From contig JADJNF010000008.1 of assembly GCA_016714445.1 (NCBI GenBank), positions 558,001-622,000 of the forward strand: DNA of 64,000 bases, read 5' to 3'. Shown here one piece after another: positions 38,401-45,855 of the stretch (positions are counted from its first letter, which is position 1; every line of letters begins with the position of its first letter). Below the pieces are notes generated by a model. The model ran no database searches. It was given only the letters and a program-made list of their open reading frames with translations, and was not told the DNA's origin. This DNA comes from Saprospiraceae bacterium. GTDB taxonomy: Bacteria > Bacteroidota > Bacteroidia > Chitinophagales > Saprospiraceae. The position numbers and the translations under genes were made by a program.

Positions 38401-40342
38401 AAGTAACGGTAGGTGATCCGGCAGGGTTTCCGGGTGACCAATCCAAACTGGCAGTATTTGATCCTGTAGCTGTCGCTGTTACACTTATTGGTGCGCCTGG
38501 TGTGGTACAGCCGGAATATCCGCTAGTGGTAAAAGCGTATGATGTTCCGTAGCCGGAATTACTATTATTACAACTCGTAGAGGCAAAGACTCTAAGATAA
38601 TAGGTAGTGCCCGGTGATAAACCCGTGGCGCCTGCCCAAAGTCCCGTTGTACTGCCTTGCGCTACTCCGTTGCCGTATATGACCGAGGGACTTGTGCCTA
38701 CTACCCAATAATAGGTGACTGTTGGTGAGCCAGCAGGATTTCCAGCTAACCAATCCAGACTCGCTGTATTTGGTCCCGTACCTGTGGCAATTACACTCAC
38801 TGGTGTGCCGGGAGTAATGCAATTTCCGTAACCACTTGTGGTAAATGAGTATGAAGTGCCGTAGCCGGAATTACTATTATCACAACTCGTCGATGCAAAT
38901 ACTCTCAGATAATAGGTAGTACCCGGTGATAAGCCTGTGGCGCCTGCCCAAAGTCCCGTTGTACTGCCCTGTGCTACTCCGTTCCCGTATGTCACTGATG
39001 CACTGGTGCCTACTACCCAGAAATAAGTAACGGTAGGTGAGCCAGCAGGGTTTCCAGGTGCCCAATCCAAACTGGCAGTATTTGGTCCCGTACCTGTGGC
39101 AATTACACTCACTGGTGTGCCTGGTGTGGTACAGCCGGAATATCCGCTAGTGGTAAAGGCGTATGAGGTGCCGTAGCCGGAATTACTATTATTACAACTC
39201 GTAGAGGCAAATACTCTCAGGTAATAGGTAGTGCCCGGTGATAAGCCTGTGGCGCCTGCCCAAAGTCCCGTTGTACTGCCTTGTGCTACTCCGTTGCCGT
39301 ATATGACCGAAGGACTTGTACCTACTACCCAGAAATAGGTGACTGTTGGTGAGCCAGCAGGGTTTCCAGGTGCCCAATCCAGACTAGCTGTATTTGGTCC
39401 TGTACCCGTGGCTGTGACACTTACCGGTGTGCCTGGTGTAGTACAGCCGGAATATCCGCTAGTGGTAAAAGCGTATGAAGTGCCATATCCTGAATTACTG
39501 TTGTCACAACTTGTTCTTGCAAAAACTCGAAGATAGTATGTGGTGCCGGGTATTAATCCTGTAGCTCCTGCCCATGTTCCGGCAGTACTACCTTGCTCTA
39601 CTCCATATCCATACGTAACCGATGGACTCGTGCCTACCACCCAATAATATATTACATTAAGACTTCCAGCGGGATTACCTGCCGCCCAATCCAGACTTGC
39701 TGTATTGGGTCCTATACCTGTCGCTGTTAAACTCACAGGAGTACCGGGGGTGATACAGTTTCCACCACCATTGGTGACAAATGTAGATGAAGTACTGTAC
39801 GCAGACCCTATATTGTTGCAGCTTGAGACAGCATATACTCTAAGATAGTATGTGACTCCGGGTAACAAACCAGTTGCGCCTGCCCAAAGTCCGGTTGTAC
39901 TACCCTGTGCTACTCCACTATTATAGCTTACTGTAGGAGATGTGCCAACCACCCAGTAATAAGTTACAATATCACTACCTACAGGGTTTCCTGGTGCCCA
40001 ATCTAAACTCGCGGTGTTCGGACCCGTCGCTGTGGCTGTTACATTCTGTGGTGCACCTGGTGTGGTGCACATCTCGGAAGTCCACATTAATAAAGTTGCC
40101 CACTGTTTCTCTCTTATAAGATGTGCTGGTGATTTGCTTTTTTCCTTATTTATTGTACAAATATTTTCAAATTCAGACGTTCTTTTAGCATAACTTTTTA
40201 GGTATGTGTTCTGATTGTCATATAATGAAAGTGCTTTTTTGTGATCTCTTTCTGACAATTTTACTTTTATCTCTGAAGAGTTAGAGACAGCAAAAATTGC
40301 TGATAGGCAGATAATTAAAAGTGAGAATAATAACTTTTTCAT
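32498..40342 (-). CDS. Giant FN3-like repeat T9SS surface protein
   Basis: 2,614 residues, intact. A signal peptide (MKKLLFSLLIICLSAIFAV) and a unique stretch of about 75 residues precede 20 tandem fibronectin type III-like units of about 104 residues. Their hallmarks are 'PNTASLDWAPGNPAGS', 'VTYYWVVGTSPSV', 'TYYLRVFASTSCNN' and 'GTSYAFTTSGY'. A diverged 21st unit follows ('TPVNQTTNITFTYISTQQFT'). Two Cys per unit could form a disulfide. Next come a unique domain, the segment 'LPVEWVDFQAEYNKQNDINE' that typically precedes sorting domains, and a type A T9SS domain ('IFPNPATDIIHCQV' to 'NHKLIIIE'). The central units are almost identical, while the outer two at each end are diverged. A long filamentous adhesin or matrix protein is inferred. 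Confidence 0.92.
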   Translation of the reverse strand: MKKLLFSLLIICLSAIFAVSNSSEIKVKLSERDHKKALSLYDNQNTYLKSYAKRTSEFENICTINKEKSKSPAHLIREKQWATLLMWTSEMCTTPGAPQNVTATATGPNTASLDWAPGNPVGSDIVTYYWVVGTSPTVSYNSGVAQGSTTGLWAGATGLLPGVTYYLRVYAVSSCNNIGSAYSTSSTFVTNGGGNCITPGTPVSLTATGIGPNTASLDWAAGNPAGSLNVIYYWVVGTSPSVTYGYGVEQGSTAGTWAGATGLIPGTTYYLRVFARTSCDNSNSGYGTSYAFTTSGYSGCTTPGTPVSVTATGTGPNTASLDWAPGNPAGSPTVTYFWVVGTSPSVIYGNGVAQGSTTGLWAGATGLSPGTTYYLRVFASTSCNNSNSGYGTSYAFTTSGYSGCTTPGTPVSVIATGTGPNTASLDWAPGNPAGSPTVTYFWVVGTSASVTYGNGVAQGSTTGLWAGATGLSPGTTYYLRVFASTSCDNSNSGYGTSYSFTTSGYGNCITPGTPVSVIATGTGPNTASLDWLAGNPAGSPTVTYYWVVGTSPSVIYGNGVAQGSTTGLWAGATGLSPGTTYYLRVFASTSCNNSNSGYGTSYAFTTSGYSGCTTPGAPISVTATATGSNTASLDWSPGNPAGSPTVTYFWVVGISPSVIYGNGVAQGSTTGLWAGATGLSPGTTYYLRVFASTSCNNTNSGYGTSYAFTTSGYGNCITPGAPVSVTATGTGPNTASLDWAPGNPTGSPTVTYYWVVGTSASVTYGNGVAQGSTTGLWAGATGLSPGTTYYLRVFASTSCNNTNSGYGTSYAFTTSGYGNCITPGAPVSVTATATGSNTVSLDWASGTPAGSATVTYFWVVGTSPSVIYGNGVAQGSTTGLWAGATGLSPGTTYYLRVFASTSCNNSNSGYGTSYAFTTSGYSGCTTPGTPVSVTATGTGPNTASLDWLAGNPAGSPTVTYFWVVGTSPSVIYGNGVAQGSTTGLWAGATGLSPGTTYYLRVFASTSCNNTNSGYGTSYPFTTSGYGNCITPGAPVSVTATGTGPNTASLDWSPGNSAGSPTVTYFWVVGTSPSVIYGNGVAQGSTTGLWAGATGLSPGTTYYLRVFASTSCNNSNSGYGTSYAFTTSGYSGCTTPGAPISVTATGTGSNTASLDWAPGNPAGSPTVTYFWVVGTSASVTYGNGVAQGSTTGLWAGATGLSPGTTYYLRVFASTSCNNSNSGYGTSYAFTTSVYSGCTTPGAPISVTATATGSNTASLDWSPGNPAGSPTVTYFWVVGTSPSVIYGNGVAQGSTTGLWAGATGLSPGTTYYLRVFASTSCNNSNSGYGTSYAFTTSGYGNCISPGTPGSVTATGTGPNTASLDWAPGNPAGSPTVTYFWVVGTSPSVIYGNGVAQGSTTGLWAGATGLFPGTTYYLRVFASTSCNNSNSGYSTSYSFTTSGYGNCITPGAPVSVTATGTGPNTASLDWSPGNPAGSPTVTYFWVVGTSPSVIYGNGVAQGSTTGLWAGATGLSPGTTYYLRVFASTSCNNTNSGYGTSYAFTTSGYGNCITPGTPGSVTATGTGPNTASLDWAPGTPAGSANVTYYWVVGTSASVTYGNGVAQGSTAGTWAGATGLIPGTTYYLRVYASTSCNNSYSVYGTSYAFTTDCGCTTPGTPISVVATSTGSNSAGLDWASGNPAGTPTVTYYWVVGTSASVTYGNGVTQGSTTDTWASASGLSQGTTYYLRVYASSNCNNSNSSYSTSYAFMTNGYSGCITPGIPISVSATATGPNTASLDWASGNPLGSAVVTYYWVVGTSASVTYGNGIAQGSTTETWANVTGLSSGTSYYLRVYASTSCNNSSSAYSTSNVFTTSGYNGCMTPGTPVSVVATATGPNTASLDWTPGNPVGTPTVTYFWVIGTSSSVTYGNGVAQGSTTGTWAGATGLSPCTNYYLRVFASTSCNNSTSGYGTSIVFTTNGYSGCTTPGTPLSVTATSTGPNTASLDWTTGNPAGSATVTYYWVVGTSPSVIYGNGVAQGSTTGLWAGATGLLPGTTYYLRVFASTSCNNSNSGYGTSYAFTTSGYGICTTPGTPLSVTGTSTGQTTASLDWTAGNPIGSATVTYYWVVGTSPSVIYGNGIAQGITTGLWAGATGLSPGTTYYLRVFARTSCNNTNSGYGTSYAFTTNSGGCVTPVNQTTNITFTYISTQQFTANWVNGNGSRRVVKINTVNSFTPPTNGTDPIANNNYVGYGEQVVYNGNGNSVIISGLSPNTTYWVRIYEANCSGSSSVYNTSPGTNNPVSERTRTVLPSIQSFAASNVILNGTTIVDINPIFFTNQLYAVHPPIDIFIEGNNKTRFTLNASYAEGFSFQLVDQLTIVTDGATAINPPVYGQLSPVISTSVNSMYMDYTHPENVVSPYLSLKIRLLFEGGLVGMSIPVHIHAAQGALPVEWVDFQAEYNKQNDINELTWTTKSEVNNDHFDIERSFEGSGFEKIGKVDGLGNSSASVDYSFIDKHIPLDGNYVYRLKQVDTDGRENYSKPAAVQVSRSKSVKTGIFPNPATDIIHCQVDAYDGAKISIDIFNSLGQKVSPNFIHEEFFANKITRQLDCKDFGKGLYTVVFTIDGIRYNHKLIIIE
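33840..40080 (-). repeat. Tandem 312-bp FN3-like repeats (20 copies)
   Basis: The period is 312 bp, the same as the unrelated Big_5 array at 25120-29160. Copies at about 35700-39450 are very similar. The array creates spurious antisense ORFs of 61-84 codons at every 312 bp, which are not genes. Confidence 0.9.
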
Positions 40343-41094
40343 TTTGGGGAATTTAAATATTGAATAAAAGTATTAGATTATTTAAGGCAAGGATTTAATT
40401 TAATATCAGAACTCTTTAAGTGATCGATAGAATAGGATTACGACAATTTTTTAGTGCTCGTAAATTCTTCCAACTTAAGTATATTTCAGATTTAAAATCT
40501 TTTGATGCAATCTGTGTATATCCAAAACATATACGGTCCTTTCTGTTTCTTATTTCGTTTTTAATCCTTGATTTAAGATGGGTATAACAATTATAGTCAT
40601 TGAAACACAACTTAAAAAACAATAAACCTGAATGTAAAAGATTCGTCGGATACCAAATAATAAAAGATAATTTTAGATCTGAGCAGGTAGGTAAGATTTT
40701 CATTTTTAATAAATTACATATTGGGATTAAAAAGAGTATTTACAGATTCATTCTAAAGATTTGTTCTTTTATAATTTGTCATTAGCTAATCAACCTGAAT
40801 AATGGAACAATGTACTCATAAAAATCTGTTTTATGTACTTATTTGGTATATATTTATTTGCGTAATATGTTGATAAATAACATATTATATTAATATATGG
40901 TGTGGCCACAAAACATATCTTGTGTGGTATTTTCAAAATAATATTGAATTCTTTAATGGTAGTTTTACTCTGAATATGAAAGTAGTAATCAGAAATATAC
41001 AAATTACAAAAACTGCAAACTTTTGTATCAAAGTAGTCGGGAAACCACGATGATTGCAAGATAAAAATTTATAAAAATGACTATAAATATAGTA
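40343..41094. other. Intergenic region, no convincing gene
   Basis: About 750 AT-rich bases. Minus-strand ORFs of 95 and 89 codons (40416-40703 and 40790-41059) have no recognisable domain, and their amino-acid composition is typical of random AT-rich DNA. No RNA gene was seen. Confidence 0.5.
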
Positions 41095-41550
41095 TCACAT
41101 TCTGTCCATATACCATTTCAATTCTTTCTGAATTTTTCGAGTTTGAAAGATAGATGTTACGATTTTTTGCAGCCGTAAAAAAGCTGTTTCGCTCTTGACT
41201 ACATAATCAAAAGCACCATGATGCATACATCTGATAGCCACTTCTATTTTGTCTTGTGAAGATAATAAAACTACCGGAATATCGGACTTACATTCTTTAA
41301 TCCTATCCAAGGTCTCAATTCCATTCATTGCATTTTTAACCAAACCATCCAAATGATAGTCCAGGATAATAACATCAGGATTTTGGGATAATCGATCCAT
41401 ACACAACTCGCCGGTTGCAAAAGTTTCTATGTGAAAATCCGCATTTTCCTGAAATTCTATTTCCAATGATTTTAAAAAAAGTGCATCATCGTCCACCAAA
41501 AAAAGTTTTACACGTTCTTCGACTGATATCCCTTCATTTACAATATTCAT
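41095..41550 (-). CDS. Single-domain response regulator (CheY-like)
   Basis: 151 residues, one receiver domain and no output domain. Acidic pocket D20-D22 ('LFLVDDDA'), phospho-acceptor D64 ('IILDYHLDG'), switch Ser97/Ser98 ('VVLLSSQD') and conserved K119 ('YVVKSE') are all present. Its ATG overlaps the TGA of the small HPt-tail ORF upstream (ATGA), implying translational coupling. It is the last gene of the cluster AraC regulator, hybrid kinase, HPt tail and response regulator. It is therefore the likely acceptor of phosphate from that kinase's HPt. Confidence 0.9.
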   Translation of the reverse strand: MNIVNEGISVEERVKLFLVDDDALFLKSLEIEFQENADFHIETFATGELCMDRLSQNPDVIILDYHLDGLVKNAMNGIETLDRIKECKSDIPVVLLSSQDKIEVAIRCMHHGAFDYVVKSETAFLRLQKIVTSIFQTRKIQKELKWYMDRM

Positions 41551-41693
41551 ATACTGGTCTTTTTTATATTTTTCAATTCTTGTTCTAATTCAATACACGC
41601 CTGATTGCACACTTCTTCAATTTTTAAAACCAAGGTATGTATATCTGCTGTTTGTTGCTGTGCACTGGCATATTCCTGGACTTTTTTTGCCAT
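41547..41693 (-). CDS. C-terminal half of the HPt domain, separated by an in-frame TAA
   Basis: A 48-codon frame beginning MAKKVQEYASAQQQTAD and ending at a TGA that overlaps the ATG of the response regulator. It is in the same frame as the upstream kinase: the kinase ends ...LSIDF-TAA, followed by AAT and then this ATG. In related HPt proteins this position reads DFENMAKKVQ as one continuous chain (recalled from the family), so TAA probably replaced GAA. The sequence is a long amphipathic helix pair, as expected for the last helices of an HPt four-helix bundle. It could be made separately by reinitiation after the stop, giving a two-piece HPt. Confidence 0.6.
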   Translation of the reverse strand: MAKKVQEYASAQQQTADIHTLVLKIEEVCNQACIELEQELKNIKKTSI

Positions 41694-41696
41694 ATT

Positions 41697-43979
41697 TTAA
41701 AAATCAATGCTCAATCCTACAATTGAAAAGGAAGGAATCATCTTATGTGTAGCTGAATACAATAAATTCCAATCCTGTTCTTCCAGCCCCTTTTTCATAG
41801 CTAAAATCAGAGGAGGCGTTTGCTCGAGATATAAAGAAATCATCTCAGCCATCAGCGAAGGATTGGATTTAGTTCGGTGTGATAAGGAGGTAAGATCAAT
41901 ATATTTGATAAGTTCTTCCACTTCACTTTTTATCAAACTTGATTCTTTTGTGTATTCAGAATTTGGTTTACGGACTAAACTAACAATTTTGTTGAATAGT
42001 ATTTTTTCATCCACTGGTTTTGCAATATAATCATCCATGCCTACTTCCTTACATTTTGCCAGATCCATAGTGGTAACATCTGCCGTTAAGGCAATGATCG
42101 GAATATTGGAAAGCATTACTTTTCTGATATAATCTGTGGCTTCAAATCCATTCATTTCCGGCATTTGAAGATCCATAAGTACAATATCAAATGGTTTTTC
42201 CTTCAACTTCTCAATAGCGATTAAACCATTAGAAGCCACTTCGCGCTCGAAACCAAAATCATCCAATAATGTTTTCATTAATAGCTGGTTAAGTCGGATA
42301 TCTTCAACAACCAATACTTTAATGTTCTTAAATTCTGTATTGATTTCGGGAATTTCTGCCTCTATTTTAGAATCCCACTTGGTTTTCTGAAATTTCAATG
42401 TAAAACTGAAAGTAGATCCTTCTCCTTCTTTACTTTTTACTTTGATGGTGCCGCCTTGTGGTTCTACCAGTTGTTTGACAATAGCCAAACCCAAACCTGT
42501 TCCCCCATATATTCTGGATGTACCGCTTGTTGCTTGTTGGAAATTTTCAAAAATATTATTAATTTTACTTTCCGGTATTCCTATACCGGTATCAGATATT
42601 GCAAACTCAATTTTTACTTTATCTTCATCTTCTTCAAGCATCTTTAAACTCACTGTTATTTTTCCTTTTTGGGTAAATTTCACCGCATTACTCACCAGAT
42701 TAAGAATGATCTGATGCAGTCTGACAGGGTCTCCCACCAATGTTTCAGGAATCTTTTCATCGTATTCTTTAATCAATTTCAAATTCTTTTCCTGAATTTT
42801 TGTTTCAAATAAGTGCAACATGGCGGAGATAGACACTTCCATTCTAAAGGGTGTTTGTTCAAATGTCATTTTACCTGCATCAACTTTGGCAAGGTCAAGA
42901 ATATCGTTGATGAGTACAATTAAAGCATCACCACTTATCTTAATAGCATTCAAATATTCCTCTTGCTTTTCTGTTAATTCTGTTTTCAGCAAGACCTTGG
43001 TAAATCCGATAATTGCATTCATTGGAGTGCGTATCTCGTGACTCATATTGGATAAAAACTGTTGTTTTGCCTTCACAGCATCTTCTGCAAGACGAGTAGC
43101 ACTTTCTGCCTTGGATTTTGCAACTTCGGCTATTTCTGTTGCTAATTCAGCAAATATCCTTGCTTCCGTTAATTCATTTTCAAATCTTTTCTGCTGAGTA
43201 ATTATTCTTGCTATCACCATCGCTCCCAATACTTTACCGTTGTCATCCTTATAAACAGCTCCATTGAAAAGAGCTGGTGTCAACTTTCCATCTTTAATGG
43301 TAAGCGGAAAATCCTCTACAAATCCACGGTCAAAGACTTCCTGGTATCCCTCTCTTGCCTTATCGGGTTCTGTAAAATAGTCAATAAATTCTGATCCAAT
43401 TAGTTTTTCTCTGGTGAGATGTGTTATTTTTACTGATGCATTGTTCAGATCAGTAATTTTTCCTTCACTATTGATAACAAATAATGGATCCCTACTGGCT
43501 TCAAGCAAACTTCTGGCGTATTGAGAAACCAGTTTTATCTGATTGTTATTTGCTTTCAGTTTTTTATTGACTTCTTCCCTTTTCTCTTTTTCTTCATTTT
43601 GGAAATCAAGCTCCCTTTTAGCAATGCTTAATTCGGTAGCTCTCATTTTTTTTTCATTTTTTTGAAAATGAAGTTCGATGTTAGCAATATCTAATTCCGT
43701 TGCTCTTTTCTCCTTTTCAATGTCCTGATATGCTAATTCAATCTTGGCAATACCTAGCTCTTCTGCTCGTTTTTCTTTTTCCAGGTCCTGAAAAACAAGT
43801 TCTTCGTTGGCTATATCTAATTCATTTGCTCGTTTTTCCCTTTCTTCAAGCTGAAATGCAAGTTCTCTTCTGGCAATAAATAATTCAGATTCCAGTTCTT
43901 CCTTTTCTTCCGACTTCTGAGCCAGTTGATCTCTGAGAATGACGATCTCACTTGGTTTTGACTTAAGTATCTTAGCCAT
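41697..43979 (-). CDS. Hybrid sensor histidine kinase (coiled coil-PAS-HisKA-HATPase-REC-HPt, truncated)
   Basis: 760 residues, cytoplasmic (no membrane segment). Residues about 25-140 are five 21-residue coiled-coil repeats built on 'EKEKRAEELGIAKIELAYQ'. The PAS domain is about 150-265. HisKA carries phospho-acceptor H314 ('SNMSHEIRTPMNAIIGF'). HATPase_c is about 415-532, with an N box around N427-N431, 'DTGIGI' and 'GTGLGL'. The receiver domain is about 553-670, with D603 ('LMDLQMPEMNG') and K654. An HPt domain starts at about 690, with H745 in 'SATHKMIPSFS'. The frame stops at TAA 41699-41697 in the middle of the HPt, while its remainder continues in frame as 41693-41547. Thirty-nine bases separate it from the AraC gene, so an operon is likely. 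The stimulus is unknown. Confidence 0.9.
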   Translation of the reverse strand: MAKILKSKPSEIVILRDQLAQKSEEKEELESELFIARRELAFQLEEREKRANELDIANEELVFQDLEKEKRAEELGIAKIELAYQDIEKEKRATELDIANIELHFQKNEKKMRATELSIAKRELDFQNEEKEKREEVNKKLKANNNQIKLVSQYARSLLEASRDPLFVINSEGKITDLNNASVKITHLTREKLIGSEFIDYFTEPDKAREGYQEVFDRGFVEDFPLTIKDGKLTPALFNGAVYKDDNGKVLGAMVIARIITQQKRFENELTEARIFAELATEIAEVAKSKAESATRLAEDAVKAKQQFLSNMSHEIRTPMNAIIGFTKVLLKTELTEKQEEYLNAIKISGDALIVLINDILDLAKVDAGKMTFEQTPFRMEVSISAMLHLFETKIQEKNLKLIKEYDEKIPETLVGDPVRLHQIILNLVSNAVKFTQKGKITVSLKMLEEDEDKVKIEFAISDTGIGIPESKINNIFENFQQATSGTSRIYGGTGLGLAIVKQLVEPQGGTIKVKSKEGEGSTFSFTLKFQKTKWDSKIEAEIPEINTEFKNIKVLVVEDIRLNQLLMKTLLDDFGFEREVASNGLIAIEKLKEKPFDIVLMDLQMPEMNGFEATDYIRKVMLSNIPIIALTADVTTMDLAKCKEVGMDDYIAKPVDEKILFNKIVSLVRKPNSEYTKESSLIKSEVEELIKYIDLTSLSHRTKSNPSLMAEMISLYLEQTPPLILAMKKGLEEQDWNLLYSATHKMIPSFSIVGLSIDF

Positions 43980-44018
43980 ACACTTGAAAAAATTATTTAG
44001 TTTATATTTTCCATCAAT

Positions 44019-44597
44019 CTACATATCATTTTCATTACCTACTTCTTCGAGCGGCCTTCTTCTTTTATTCTTCAACTGCATAAAATGGGTTGGTGTAAGG
44101 CCGGTTACTTTTTTAAATTGATTGGACAAATGTGCTACGCTGCTATAATTCATTCTATAAGATATCTCTGTCAGGTTGAGCTCTTCATACATCAACAGCT
44201 CTTTTACCCTTTCTATTTTATGAGCAATTATATACTGTTCGATAGTGGTGCCTTTGATTTCGGAAAACAGATTGGACATATAGGTATAATCATTTCCAAG
44301 TTTTTCACTTAAGTAATCAGAAAAATTAGTTGCTGGAAATTCATCACTATAATGAACCATCTCAATGATTACATTTTTTATTTTTTCTATCAATATTGCC
44401 TTTTTGTCCTCCATTAATTCTAGTCCGGAGACGCTTAATGCGGTCTCTAAACTCTTGCGTTGCTCAGGAGTAATGTCCTCCATGATTTCGACTTCTCCAA
44501 GATCAACCACGATAAAATGAAGTCCAAGTCTACGTAATTCATCCTTGACCACCATTTTACATCGTGTACTCACCATGTATTTTATGAATAATTTCAC
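44019..44597 (-). CDS. AraC-family regulator with HMA-like N-terminus
   Basis: 192 residues from a GTG start (MKLFIKYMVSTRCKMVV). This start is preferred over the internal ATG at 44576 because family members usually carry this beta-strand and the MVxxRCxxVV segment. The N-terminal about 65 residues resemble a heavy-metal-associated ferredoxin-like fold, but only one of the two usual Cys remains (STRC). The C-terminus is an AraC/XylS helix-turn-helix pair ('YTYMSNLFSEIKGTTIEQYI', 'LTEISYRMNYSSVAHLSNQF', 'FKKVTGLTPTHF'). It is the first gene of the cluster with the hybrid kinase and response regulator and may regulate that cluster. Confidence 0.85.
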   Translation of the reverse strand: MKLFIKYMVSTRCKMVVKDELRRLGLHFIVVDLGEVEIMEDITPEQRKSLETALSVSGLELMEDKKAILIEKIKNVIIEMVHYSDEFPATNFSDYLSEKLGNDYTYMSNLFSEIKGTTIEQYIIAHKIERVKELLMYEELNLTEISYRMNYSSVAHLSNQFKKVTGLTPTHFMQLKNKRRRPLEEVGNENDM

Positions 44598-45034
44598 ATA
44601 AATTGTTTTGATTTCAAAAATGTAAAGTTCTTACAAAACATCTCAAAACGATTACACTATTAAAAATATAAGTTACATTATTCCTATCCTTTTATGTCAA
44701 TTCAATTGACTAAGTGTAAATATTTGATTTTCTTACTGACAAATCAATTCCCATAAATTACGAATGACGATCATTTAAATTATCCTTGATAAACAAATTT
44801 ATTGTTAGATAATTCAAAGTAAAATTTATACGTGTATTTATTCAATTACCTTTTTATTAATACATATAAAATAAATTCCAGATCTTCTTTTCTAAGTGTT
44901 TTTTTAAAGTTACATATATCAATGAATTGCTTTTTTACAAATACAAAGCTAAGTTTGTATTTATAGATAAAAATCGTTTTTATTATGGCTGCAGAATTAT
45001 TTTAGAATTAAATTTTAATTGGTATAATTTACTT
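44598..45034. other. Intergenic region upstream of the AraC gene
   Basis: About 437 AT-rich bases. Next to the AraC start they contain a weak copy of the window's conserved promoter pattern (44623-44660). Nothing else is recognisable. Confidence 0.5.
44623..44660 (-). promoter_or_regulatory. Weak copy of the conserved promoter pattern
   Basis: ATAGTGTAATCG (44660-44649, 10 of 12 match ATTGTGTAATGG), then 18 bases, then GAACTTTA. The -7 part is poor, so this copy is tentative. Confidence 0.3.
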
Positions 45035-45820
45035 TTAATTCTCCTTTTTTTTCTTATCCGCAGCTTTTCTCGCTTTTTCGGCATCTTTTATTTTTTTCTC
45101 AGCAACTTCTTTTATTTTATCTGCTGCGTCTTTCTTTTTCTTTTCTGCAGCCTTTTCCTTTTTGTTAAAATACCCCCTTAGCAGGATATTACTTTTTGCA
45201 GCTTCCATATTTTCATCCAGTCCTTTAGAGCTTTTTCTGAGATTTGTAATAGTCTGGCTTAAGTTATCTGCAATTGCTTCATCTTGTATCAATCTGCCTA
45301 ATGTACCTTGTCCATTGTTGATATTGATCATTATCTCTGCCAGTTCATGTGAAATTATTTCGGCATTTCCTGCAGTGATCTCAAGACTGGCAATAATGGC
45401 ATCTGTTTCAATGGGTTCGAGAGATAACAATTCCTGTCCTTTGGTGATGGCAGGACCATTAGAACTGCCTTGCGATATTAGTATTATTTTATCTCCAATA
45501 ATTCCTTCTGACCCTATGCTCACTTTACTGTCTTGCTTTATAAAAGGTTTAACATCTGACTTTATGATCATCTCGACTCTTACCGATGAGTCATTTATTA
45601 TACTGATTCTATTTACAGTTCCTACATTGATTCCTAAAAATCTAATATTATTCCCTACTTGCAAACCACTCACATTATAGAAAGTAGATGTCAGAGTAAA
45701 AACAGGGTTGAACATATTTTTTTGTTTGCCGATAATAAAAATAGCCGACAAAAACAGAGTAACACCTATTAAAATAAATAAACCTAACCTGACTTTGTAA
45801 TTATTTTTTTGAATGCTCAT
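45035..45820 (-). CDS. mlaD: MlaD/MCE-family lipid transport substrate-binding protein
   Basis: 261 residues. One N-terminal membrane anchor (about 12-31, 'LGLFILIGVTLFLSAIFIIG') precedes an MCE domain (about 38-118) with 'FYNVSGLQVGNNIRFLGINV', 'GTVNRI', 'SIGSEGIIGDKIILIS'. The C-terminus has a helical stretch and ends in a Lys-rich tail of KKKKDA-type repeats, which looks like a coiled-coil or basic extension. It is the last gene of mlaE-mlaF-mlaD. In the Mla family this protein sits in the inner membrane and passes phospholipids between the ABC transporter and the periplasm. The MlaB and MlaC partners are not adjacent. Confidence 0.88.
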   Translation of the reverse strand: MSIQKNNYKVRLGLFILIGVTLFLSAIFIIGKQKNMFNPVFTLTSTFYNVSGLQVGNNIRFLGINVGTVNRISIINDSSVRVEMIIKSDVKPFIKQDSKVSIGSEGIIGDKIILISQGSSNGPAITKGQELLSLEPIETDAIIASLEITAGNAEIISHELAEIMININNGQGTLGRLIQDEAIADNLSQTITNLRKSSKGLDENMEAAKSNILLRGYFNKKEKAAEKKKKDAADKIKEVAEKKIKDAEKARKAADKKKKEN

Positions 45821-45855
45821 TGTTCCAATTTATTTGTGGATAATTTACTATTTTT

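Noticed and set aside
33894..39377. Antisense and minus-frame ORFs of 61-84 codons every 312 bp
   Set aside because: They recur with the FN3-like repeat period and only mirror the repeat DNA.
40416..41059. Two minus-strand ORFs of 95 and 89 codons
   Set aside because: AT-rich composition, no domain, no promoter or conserved start; more likely noncoding.
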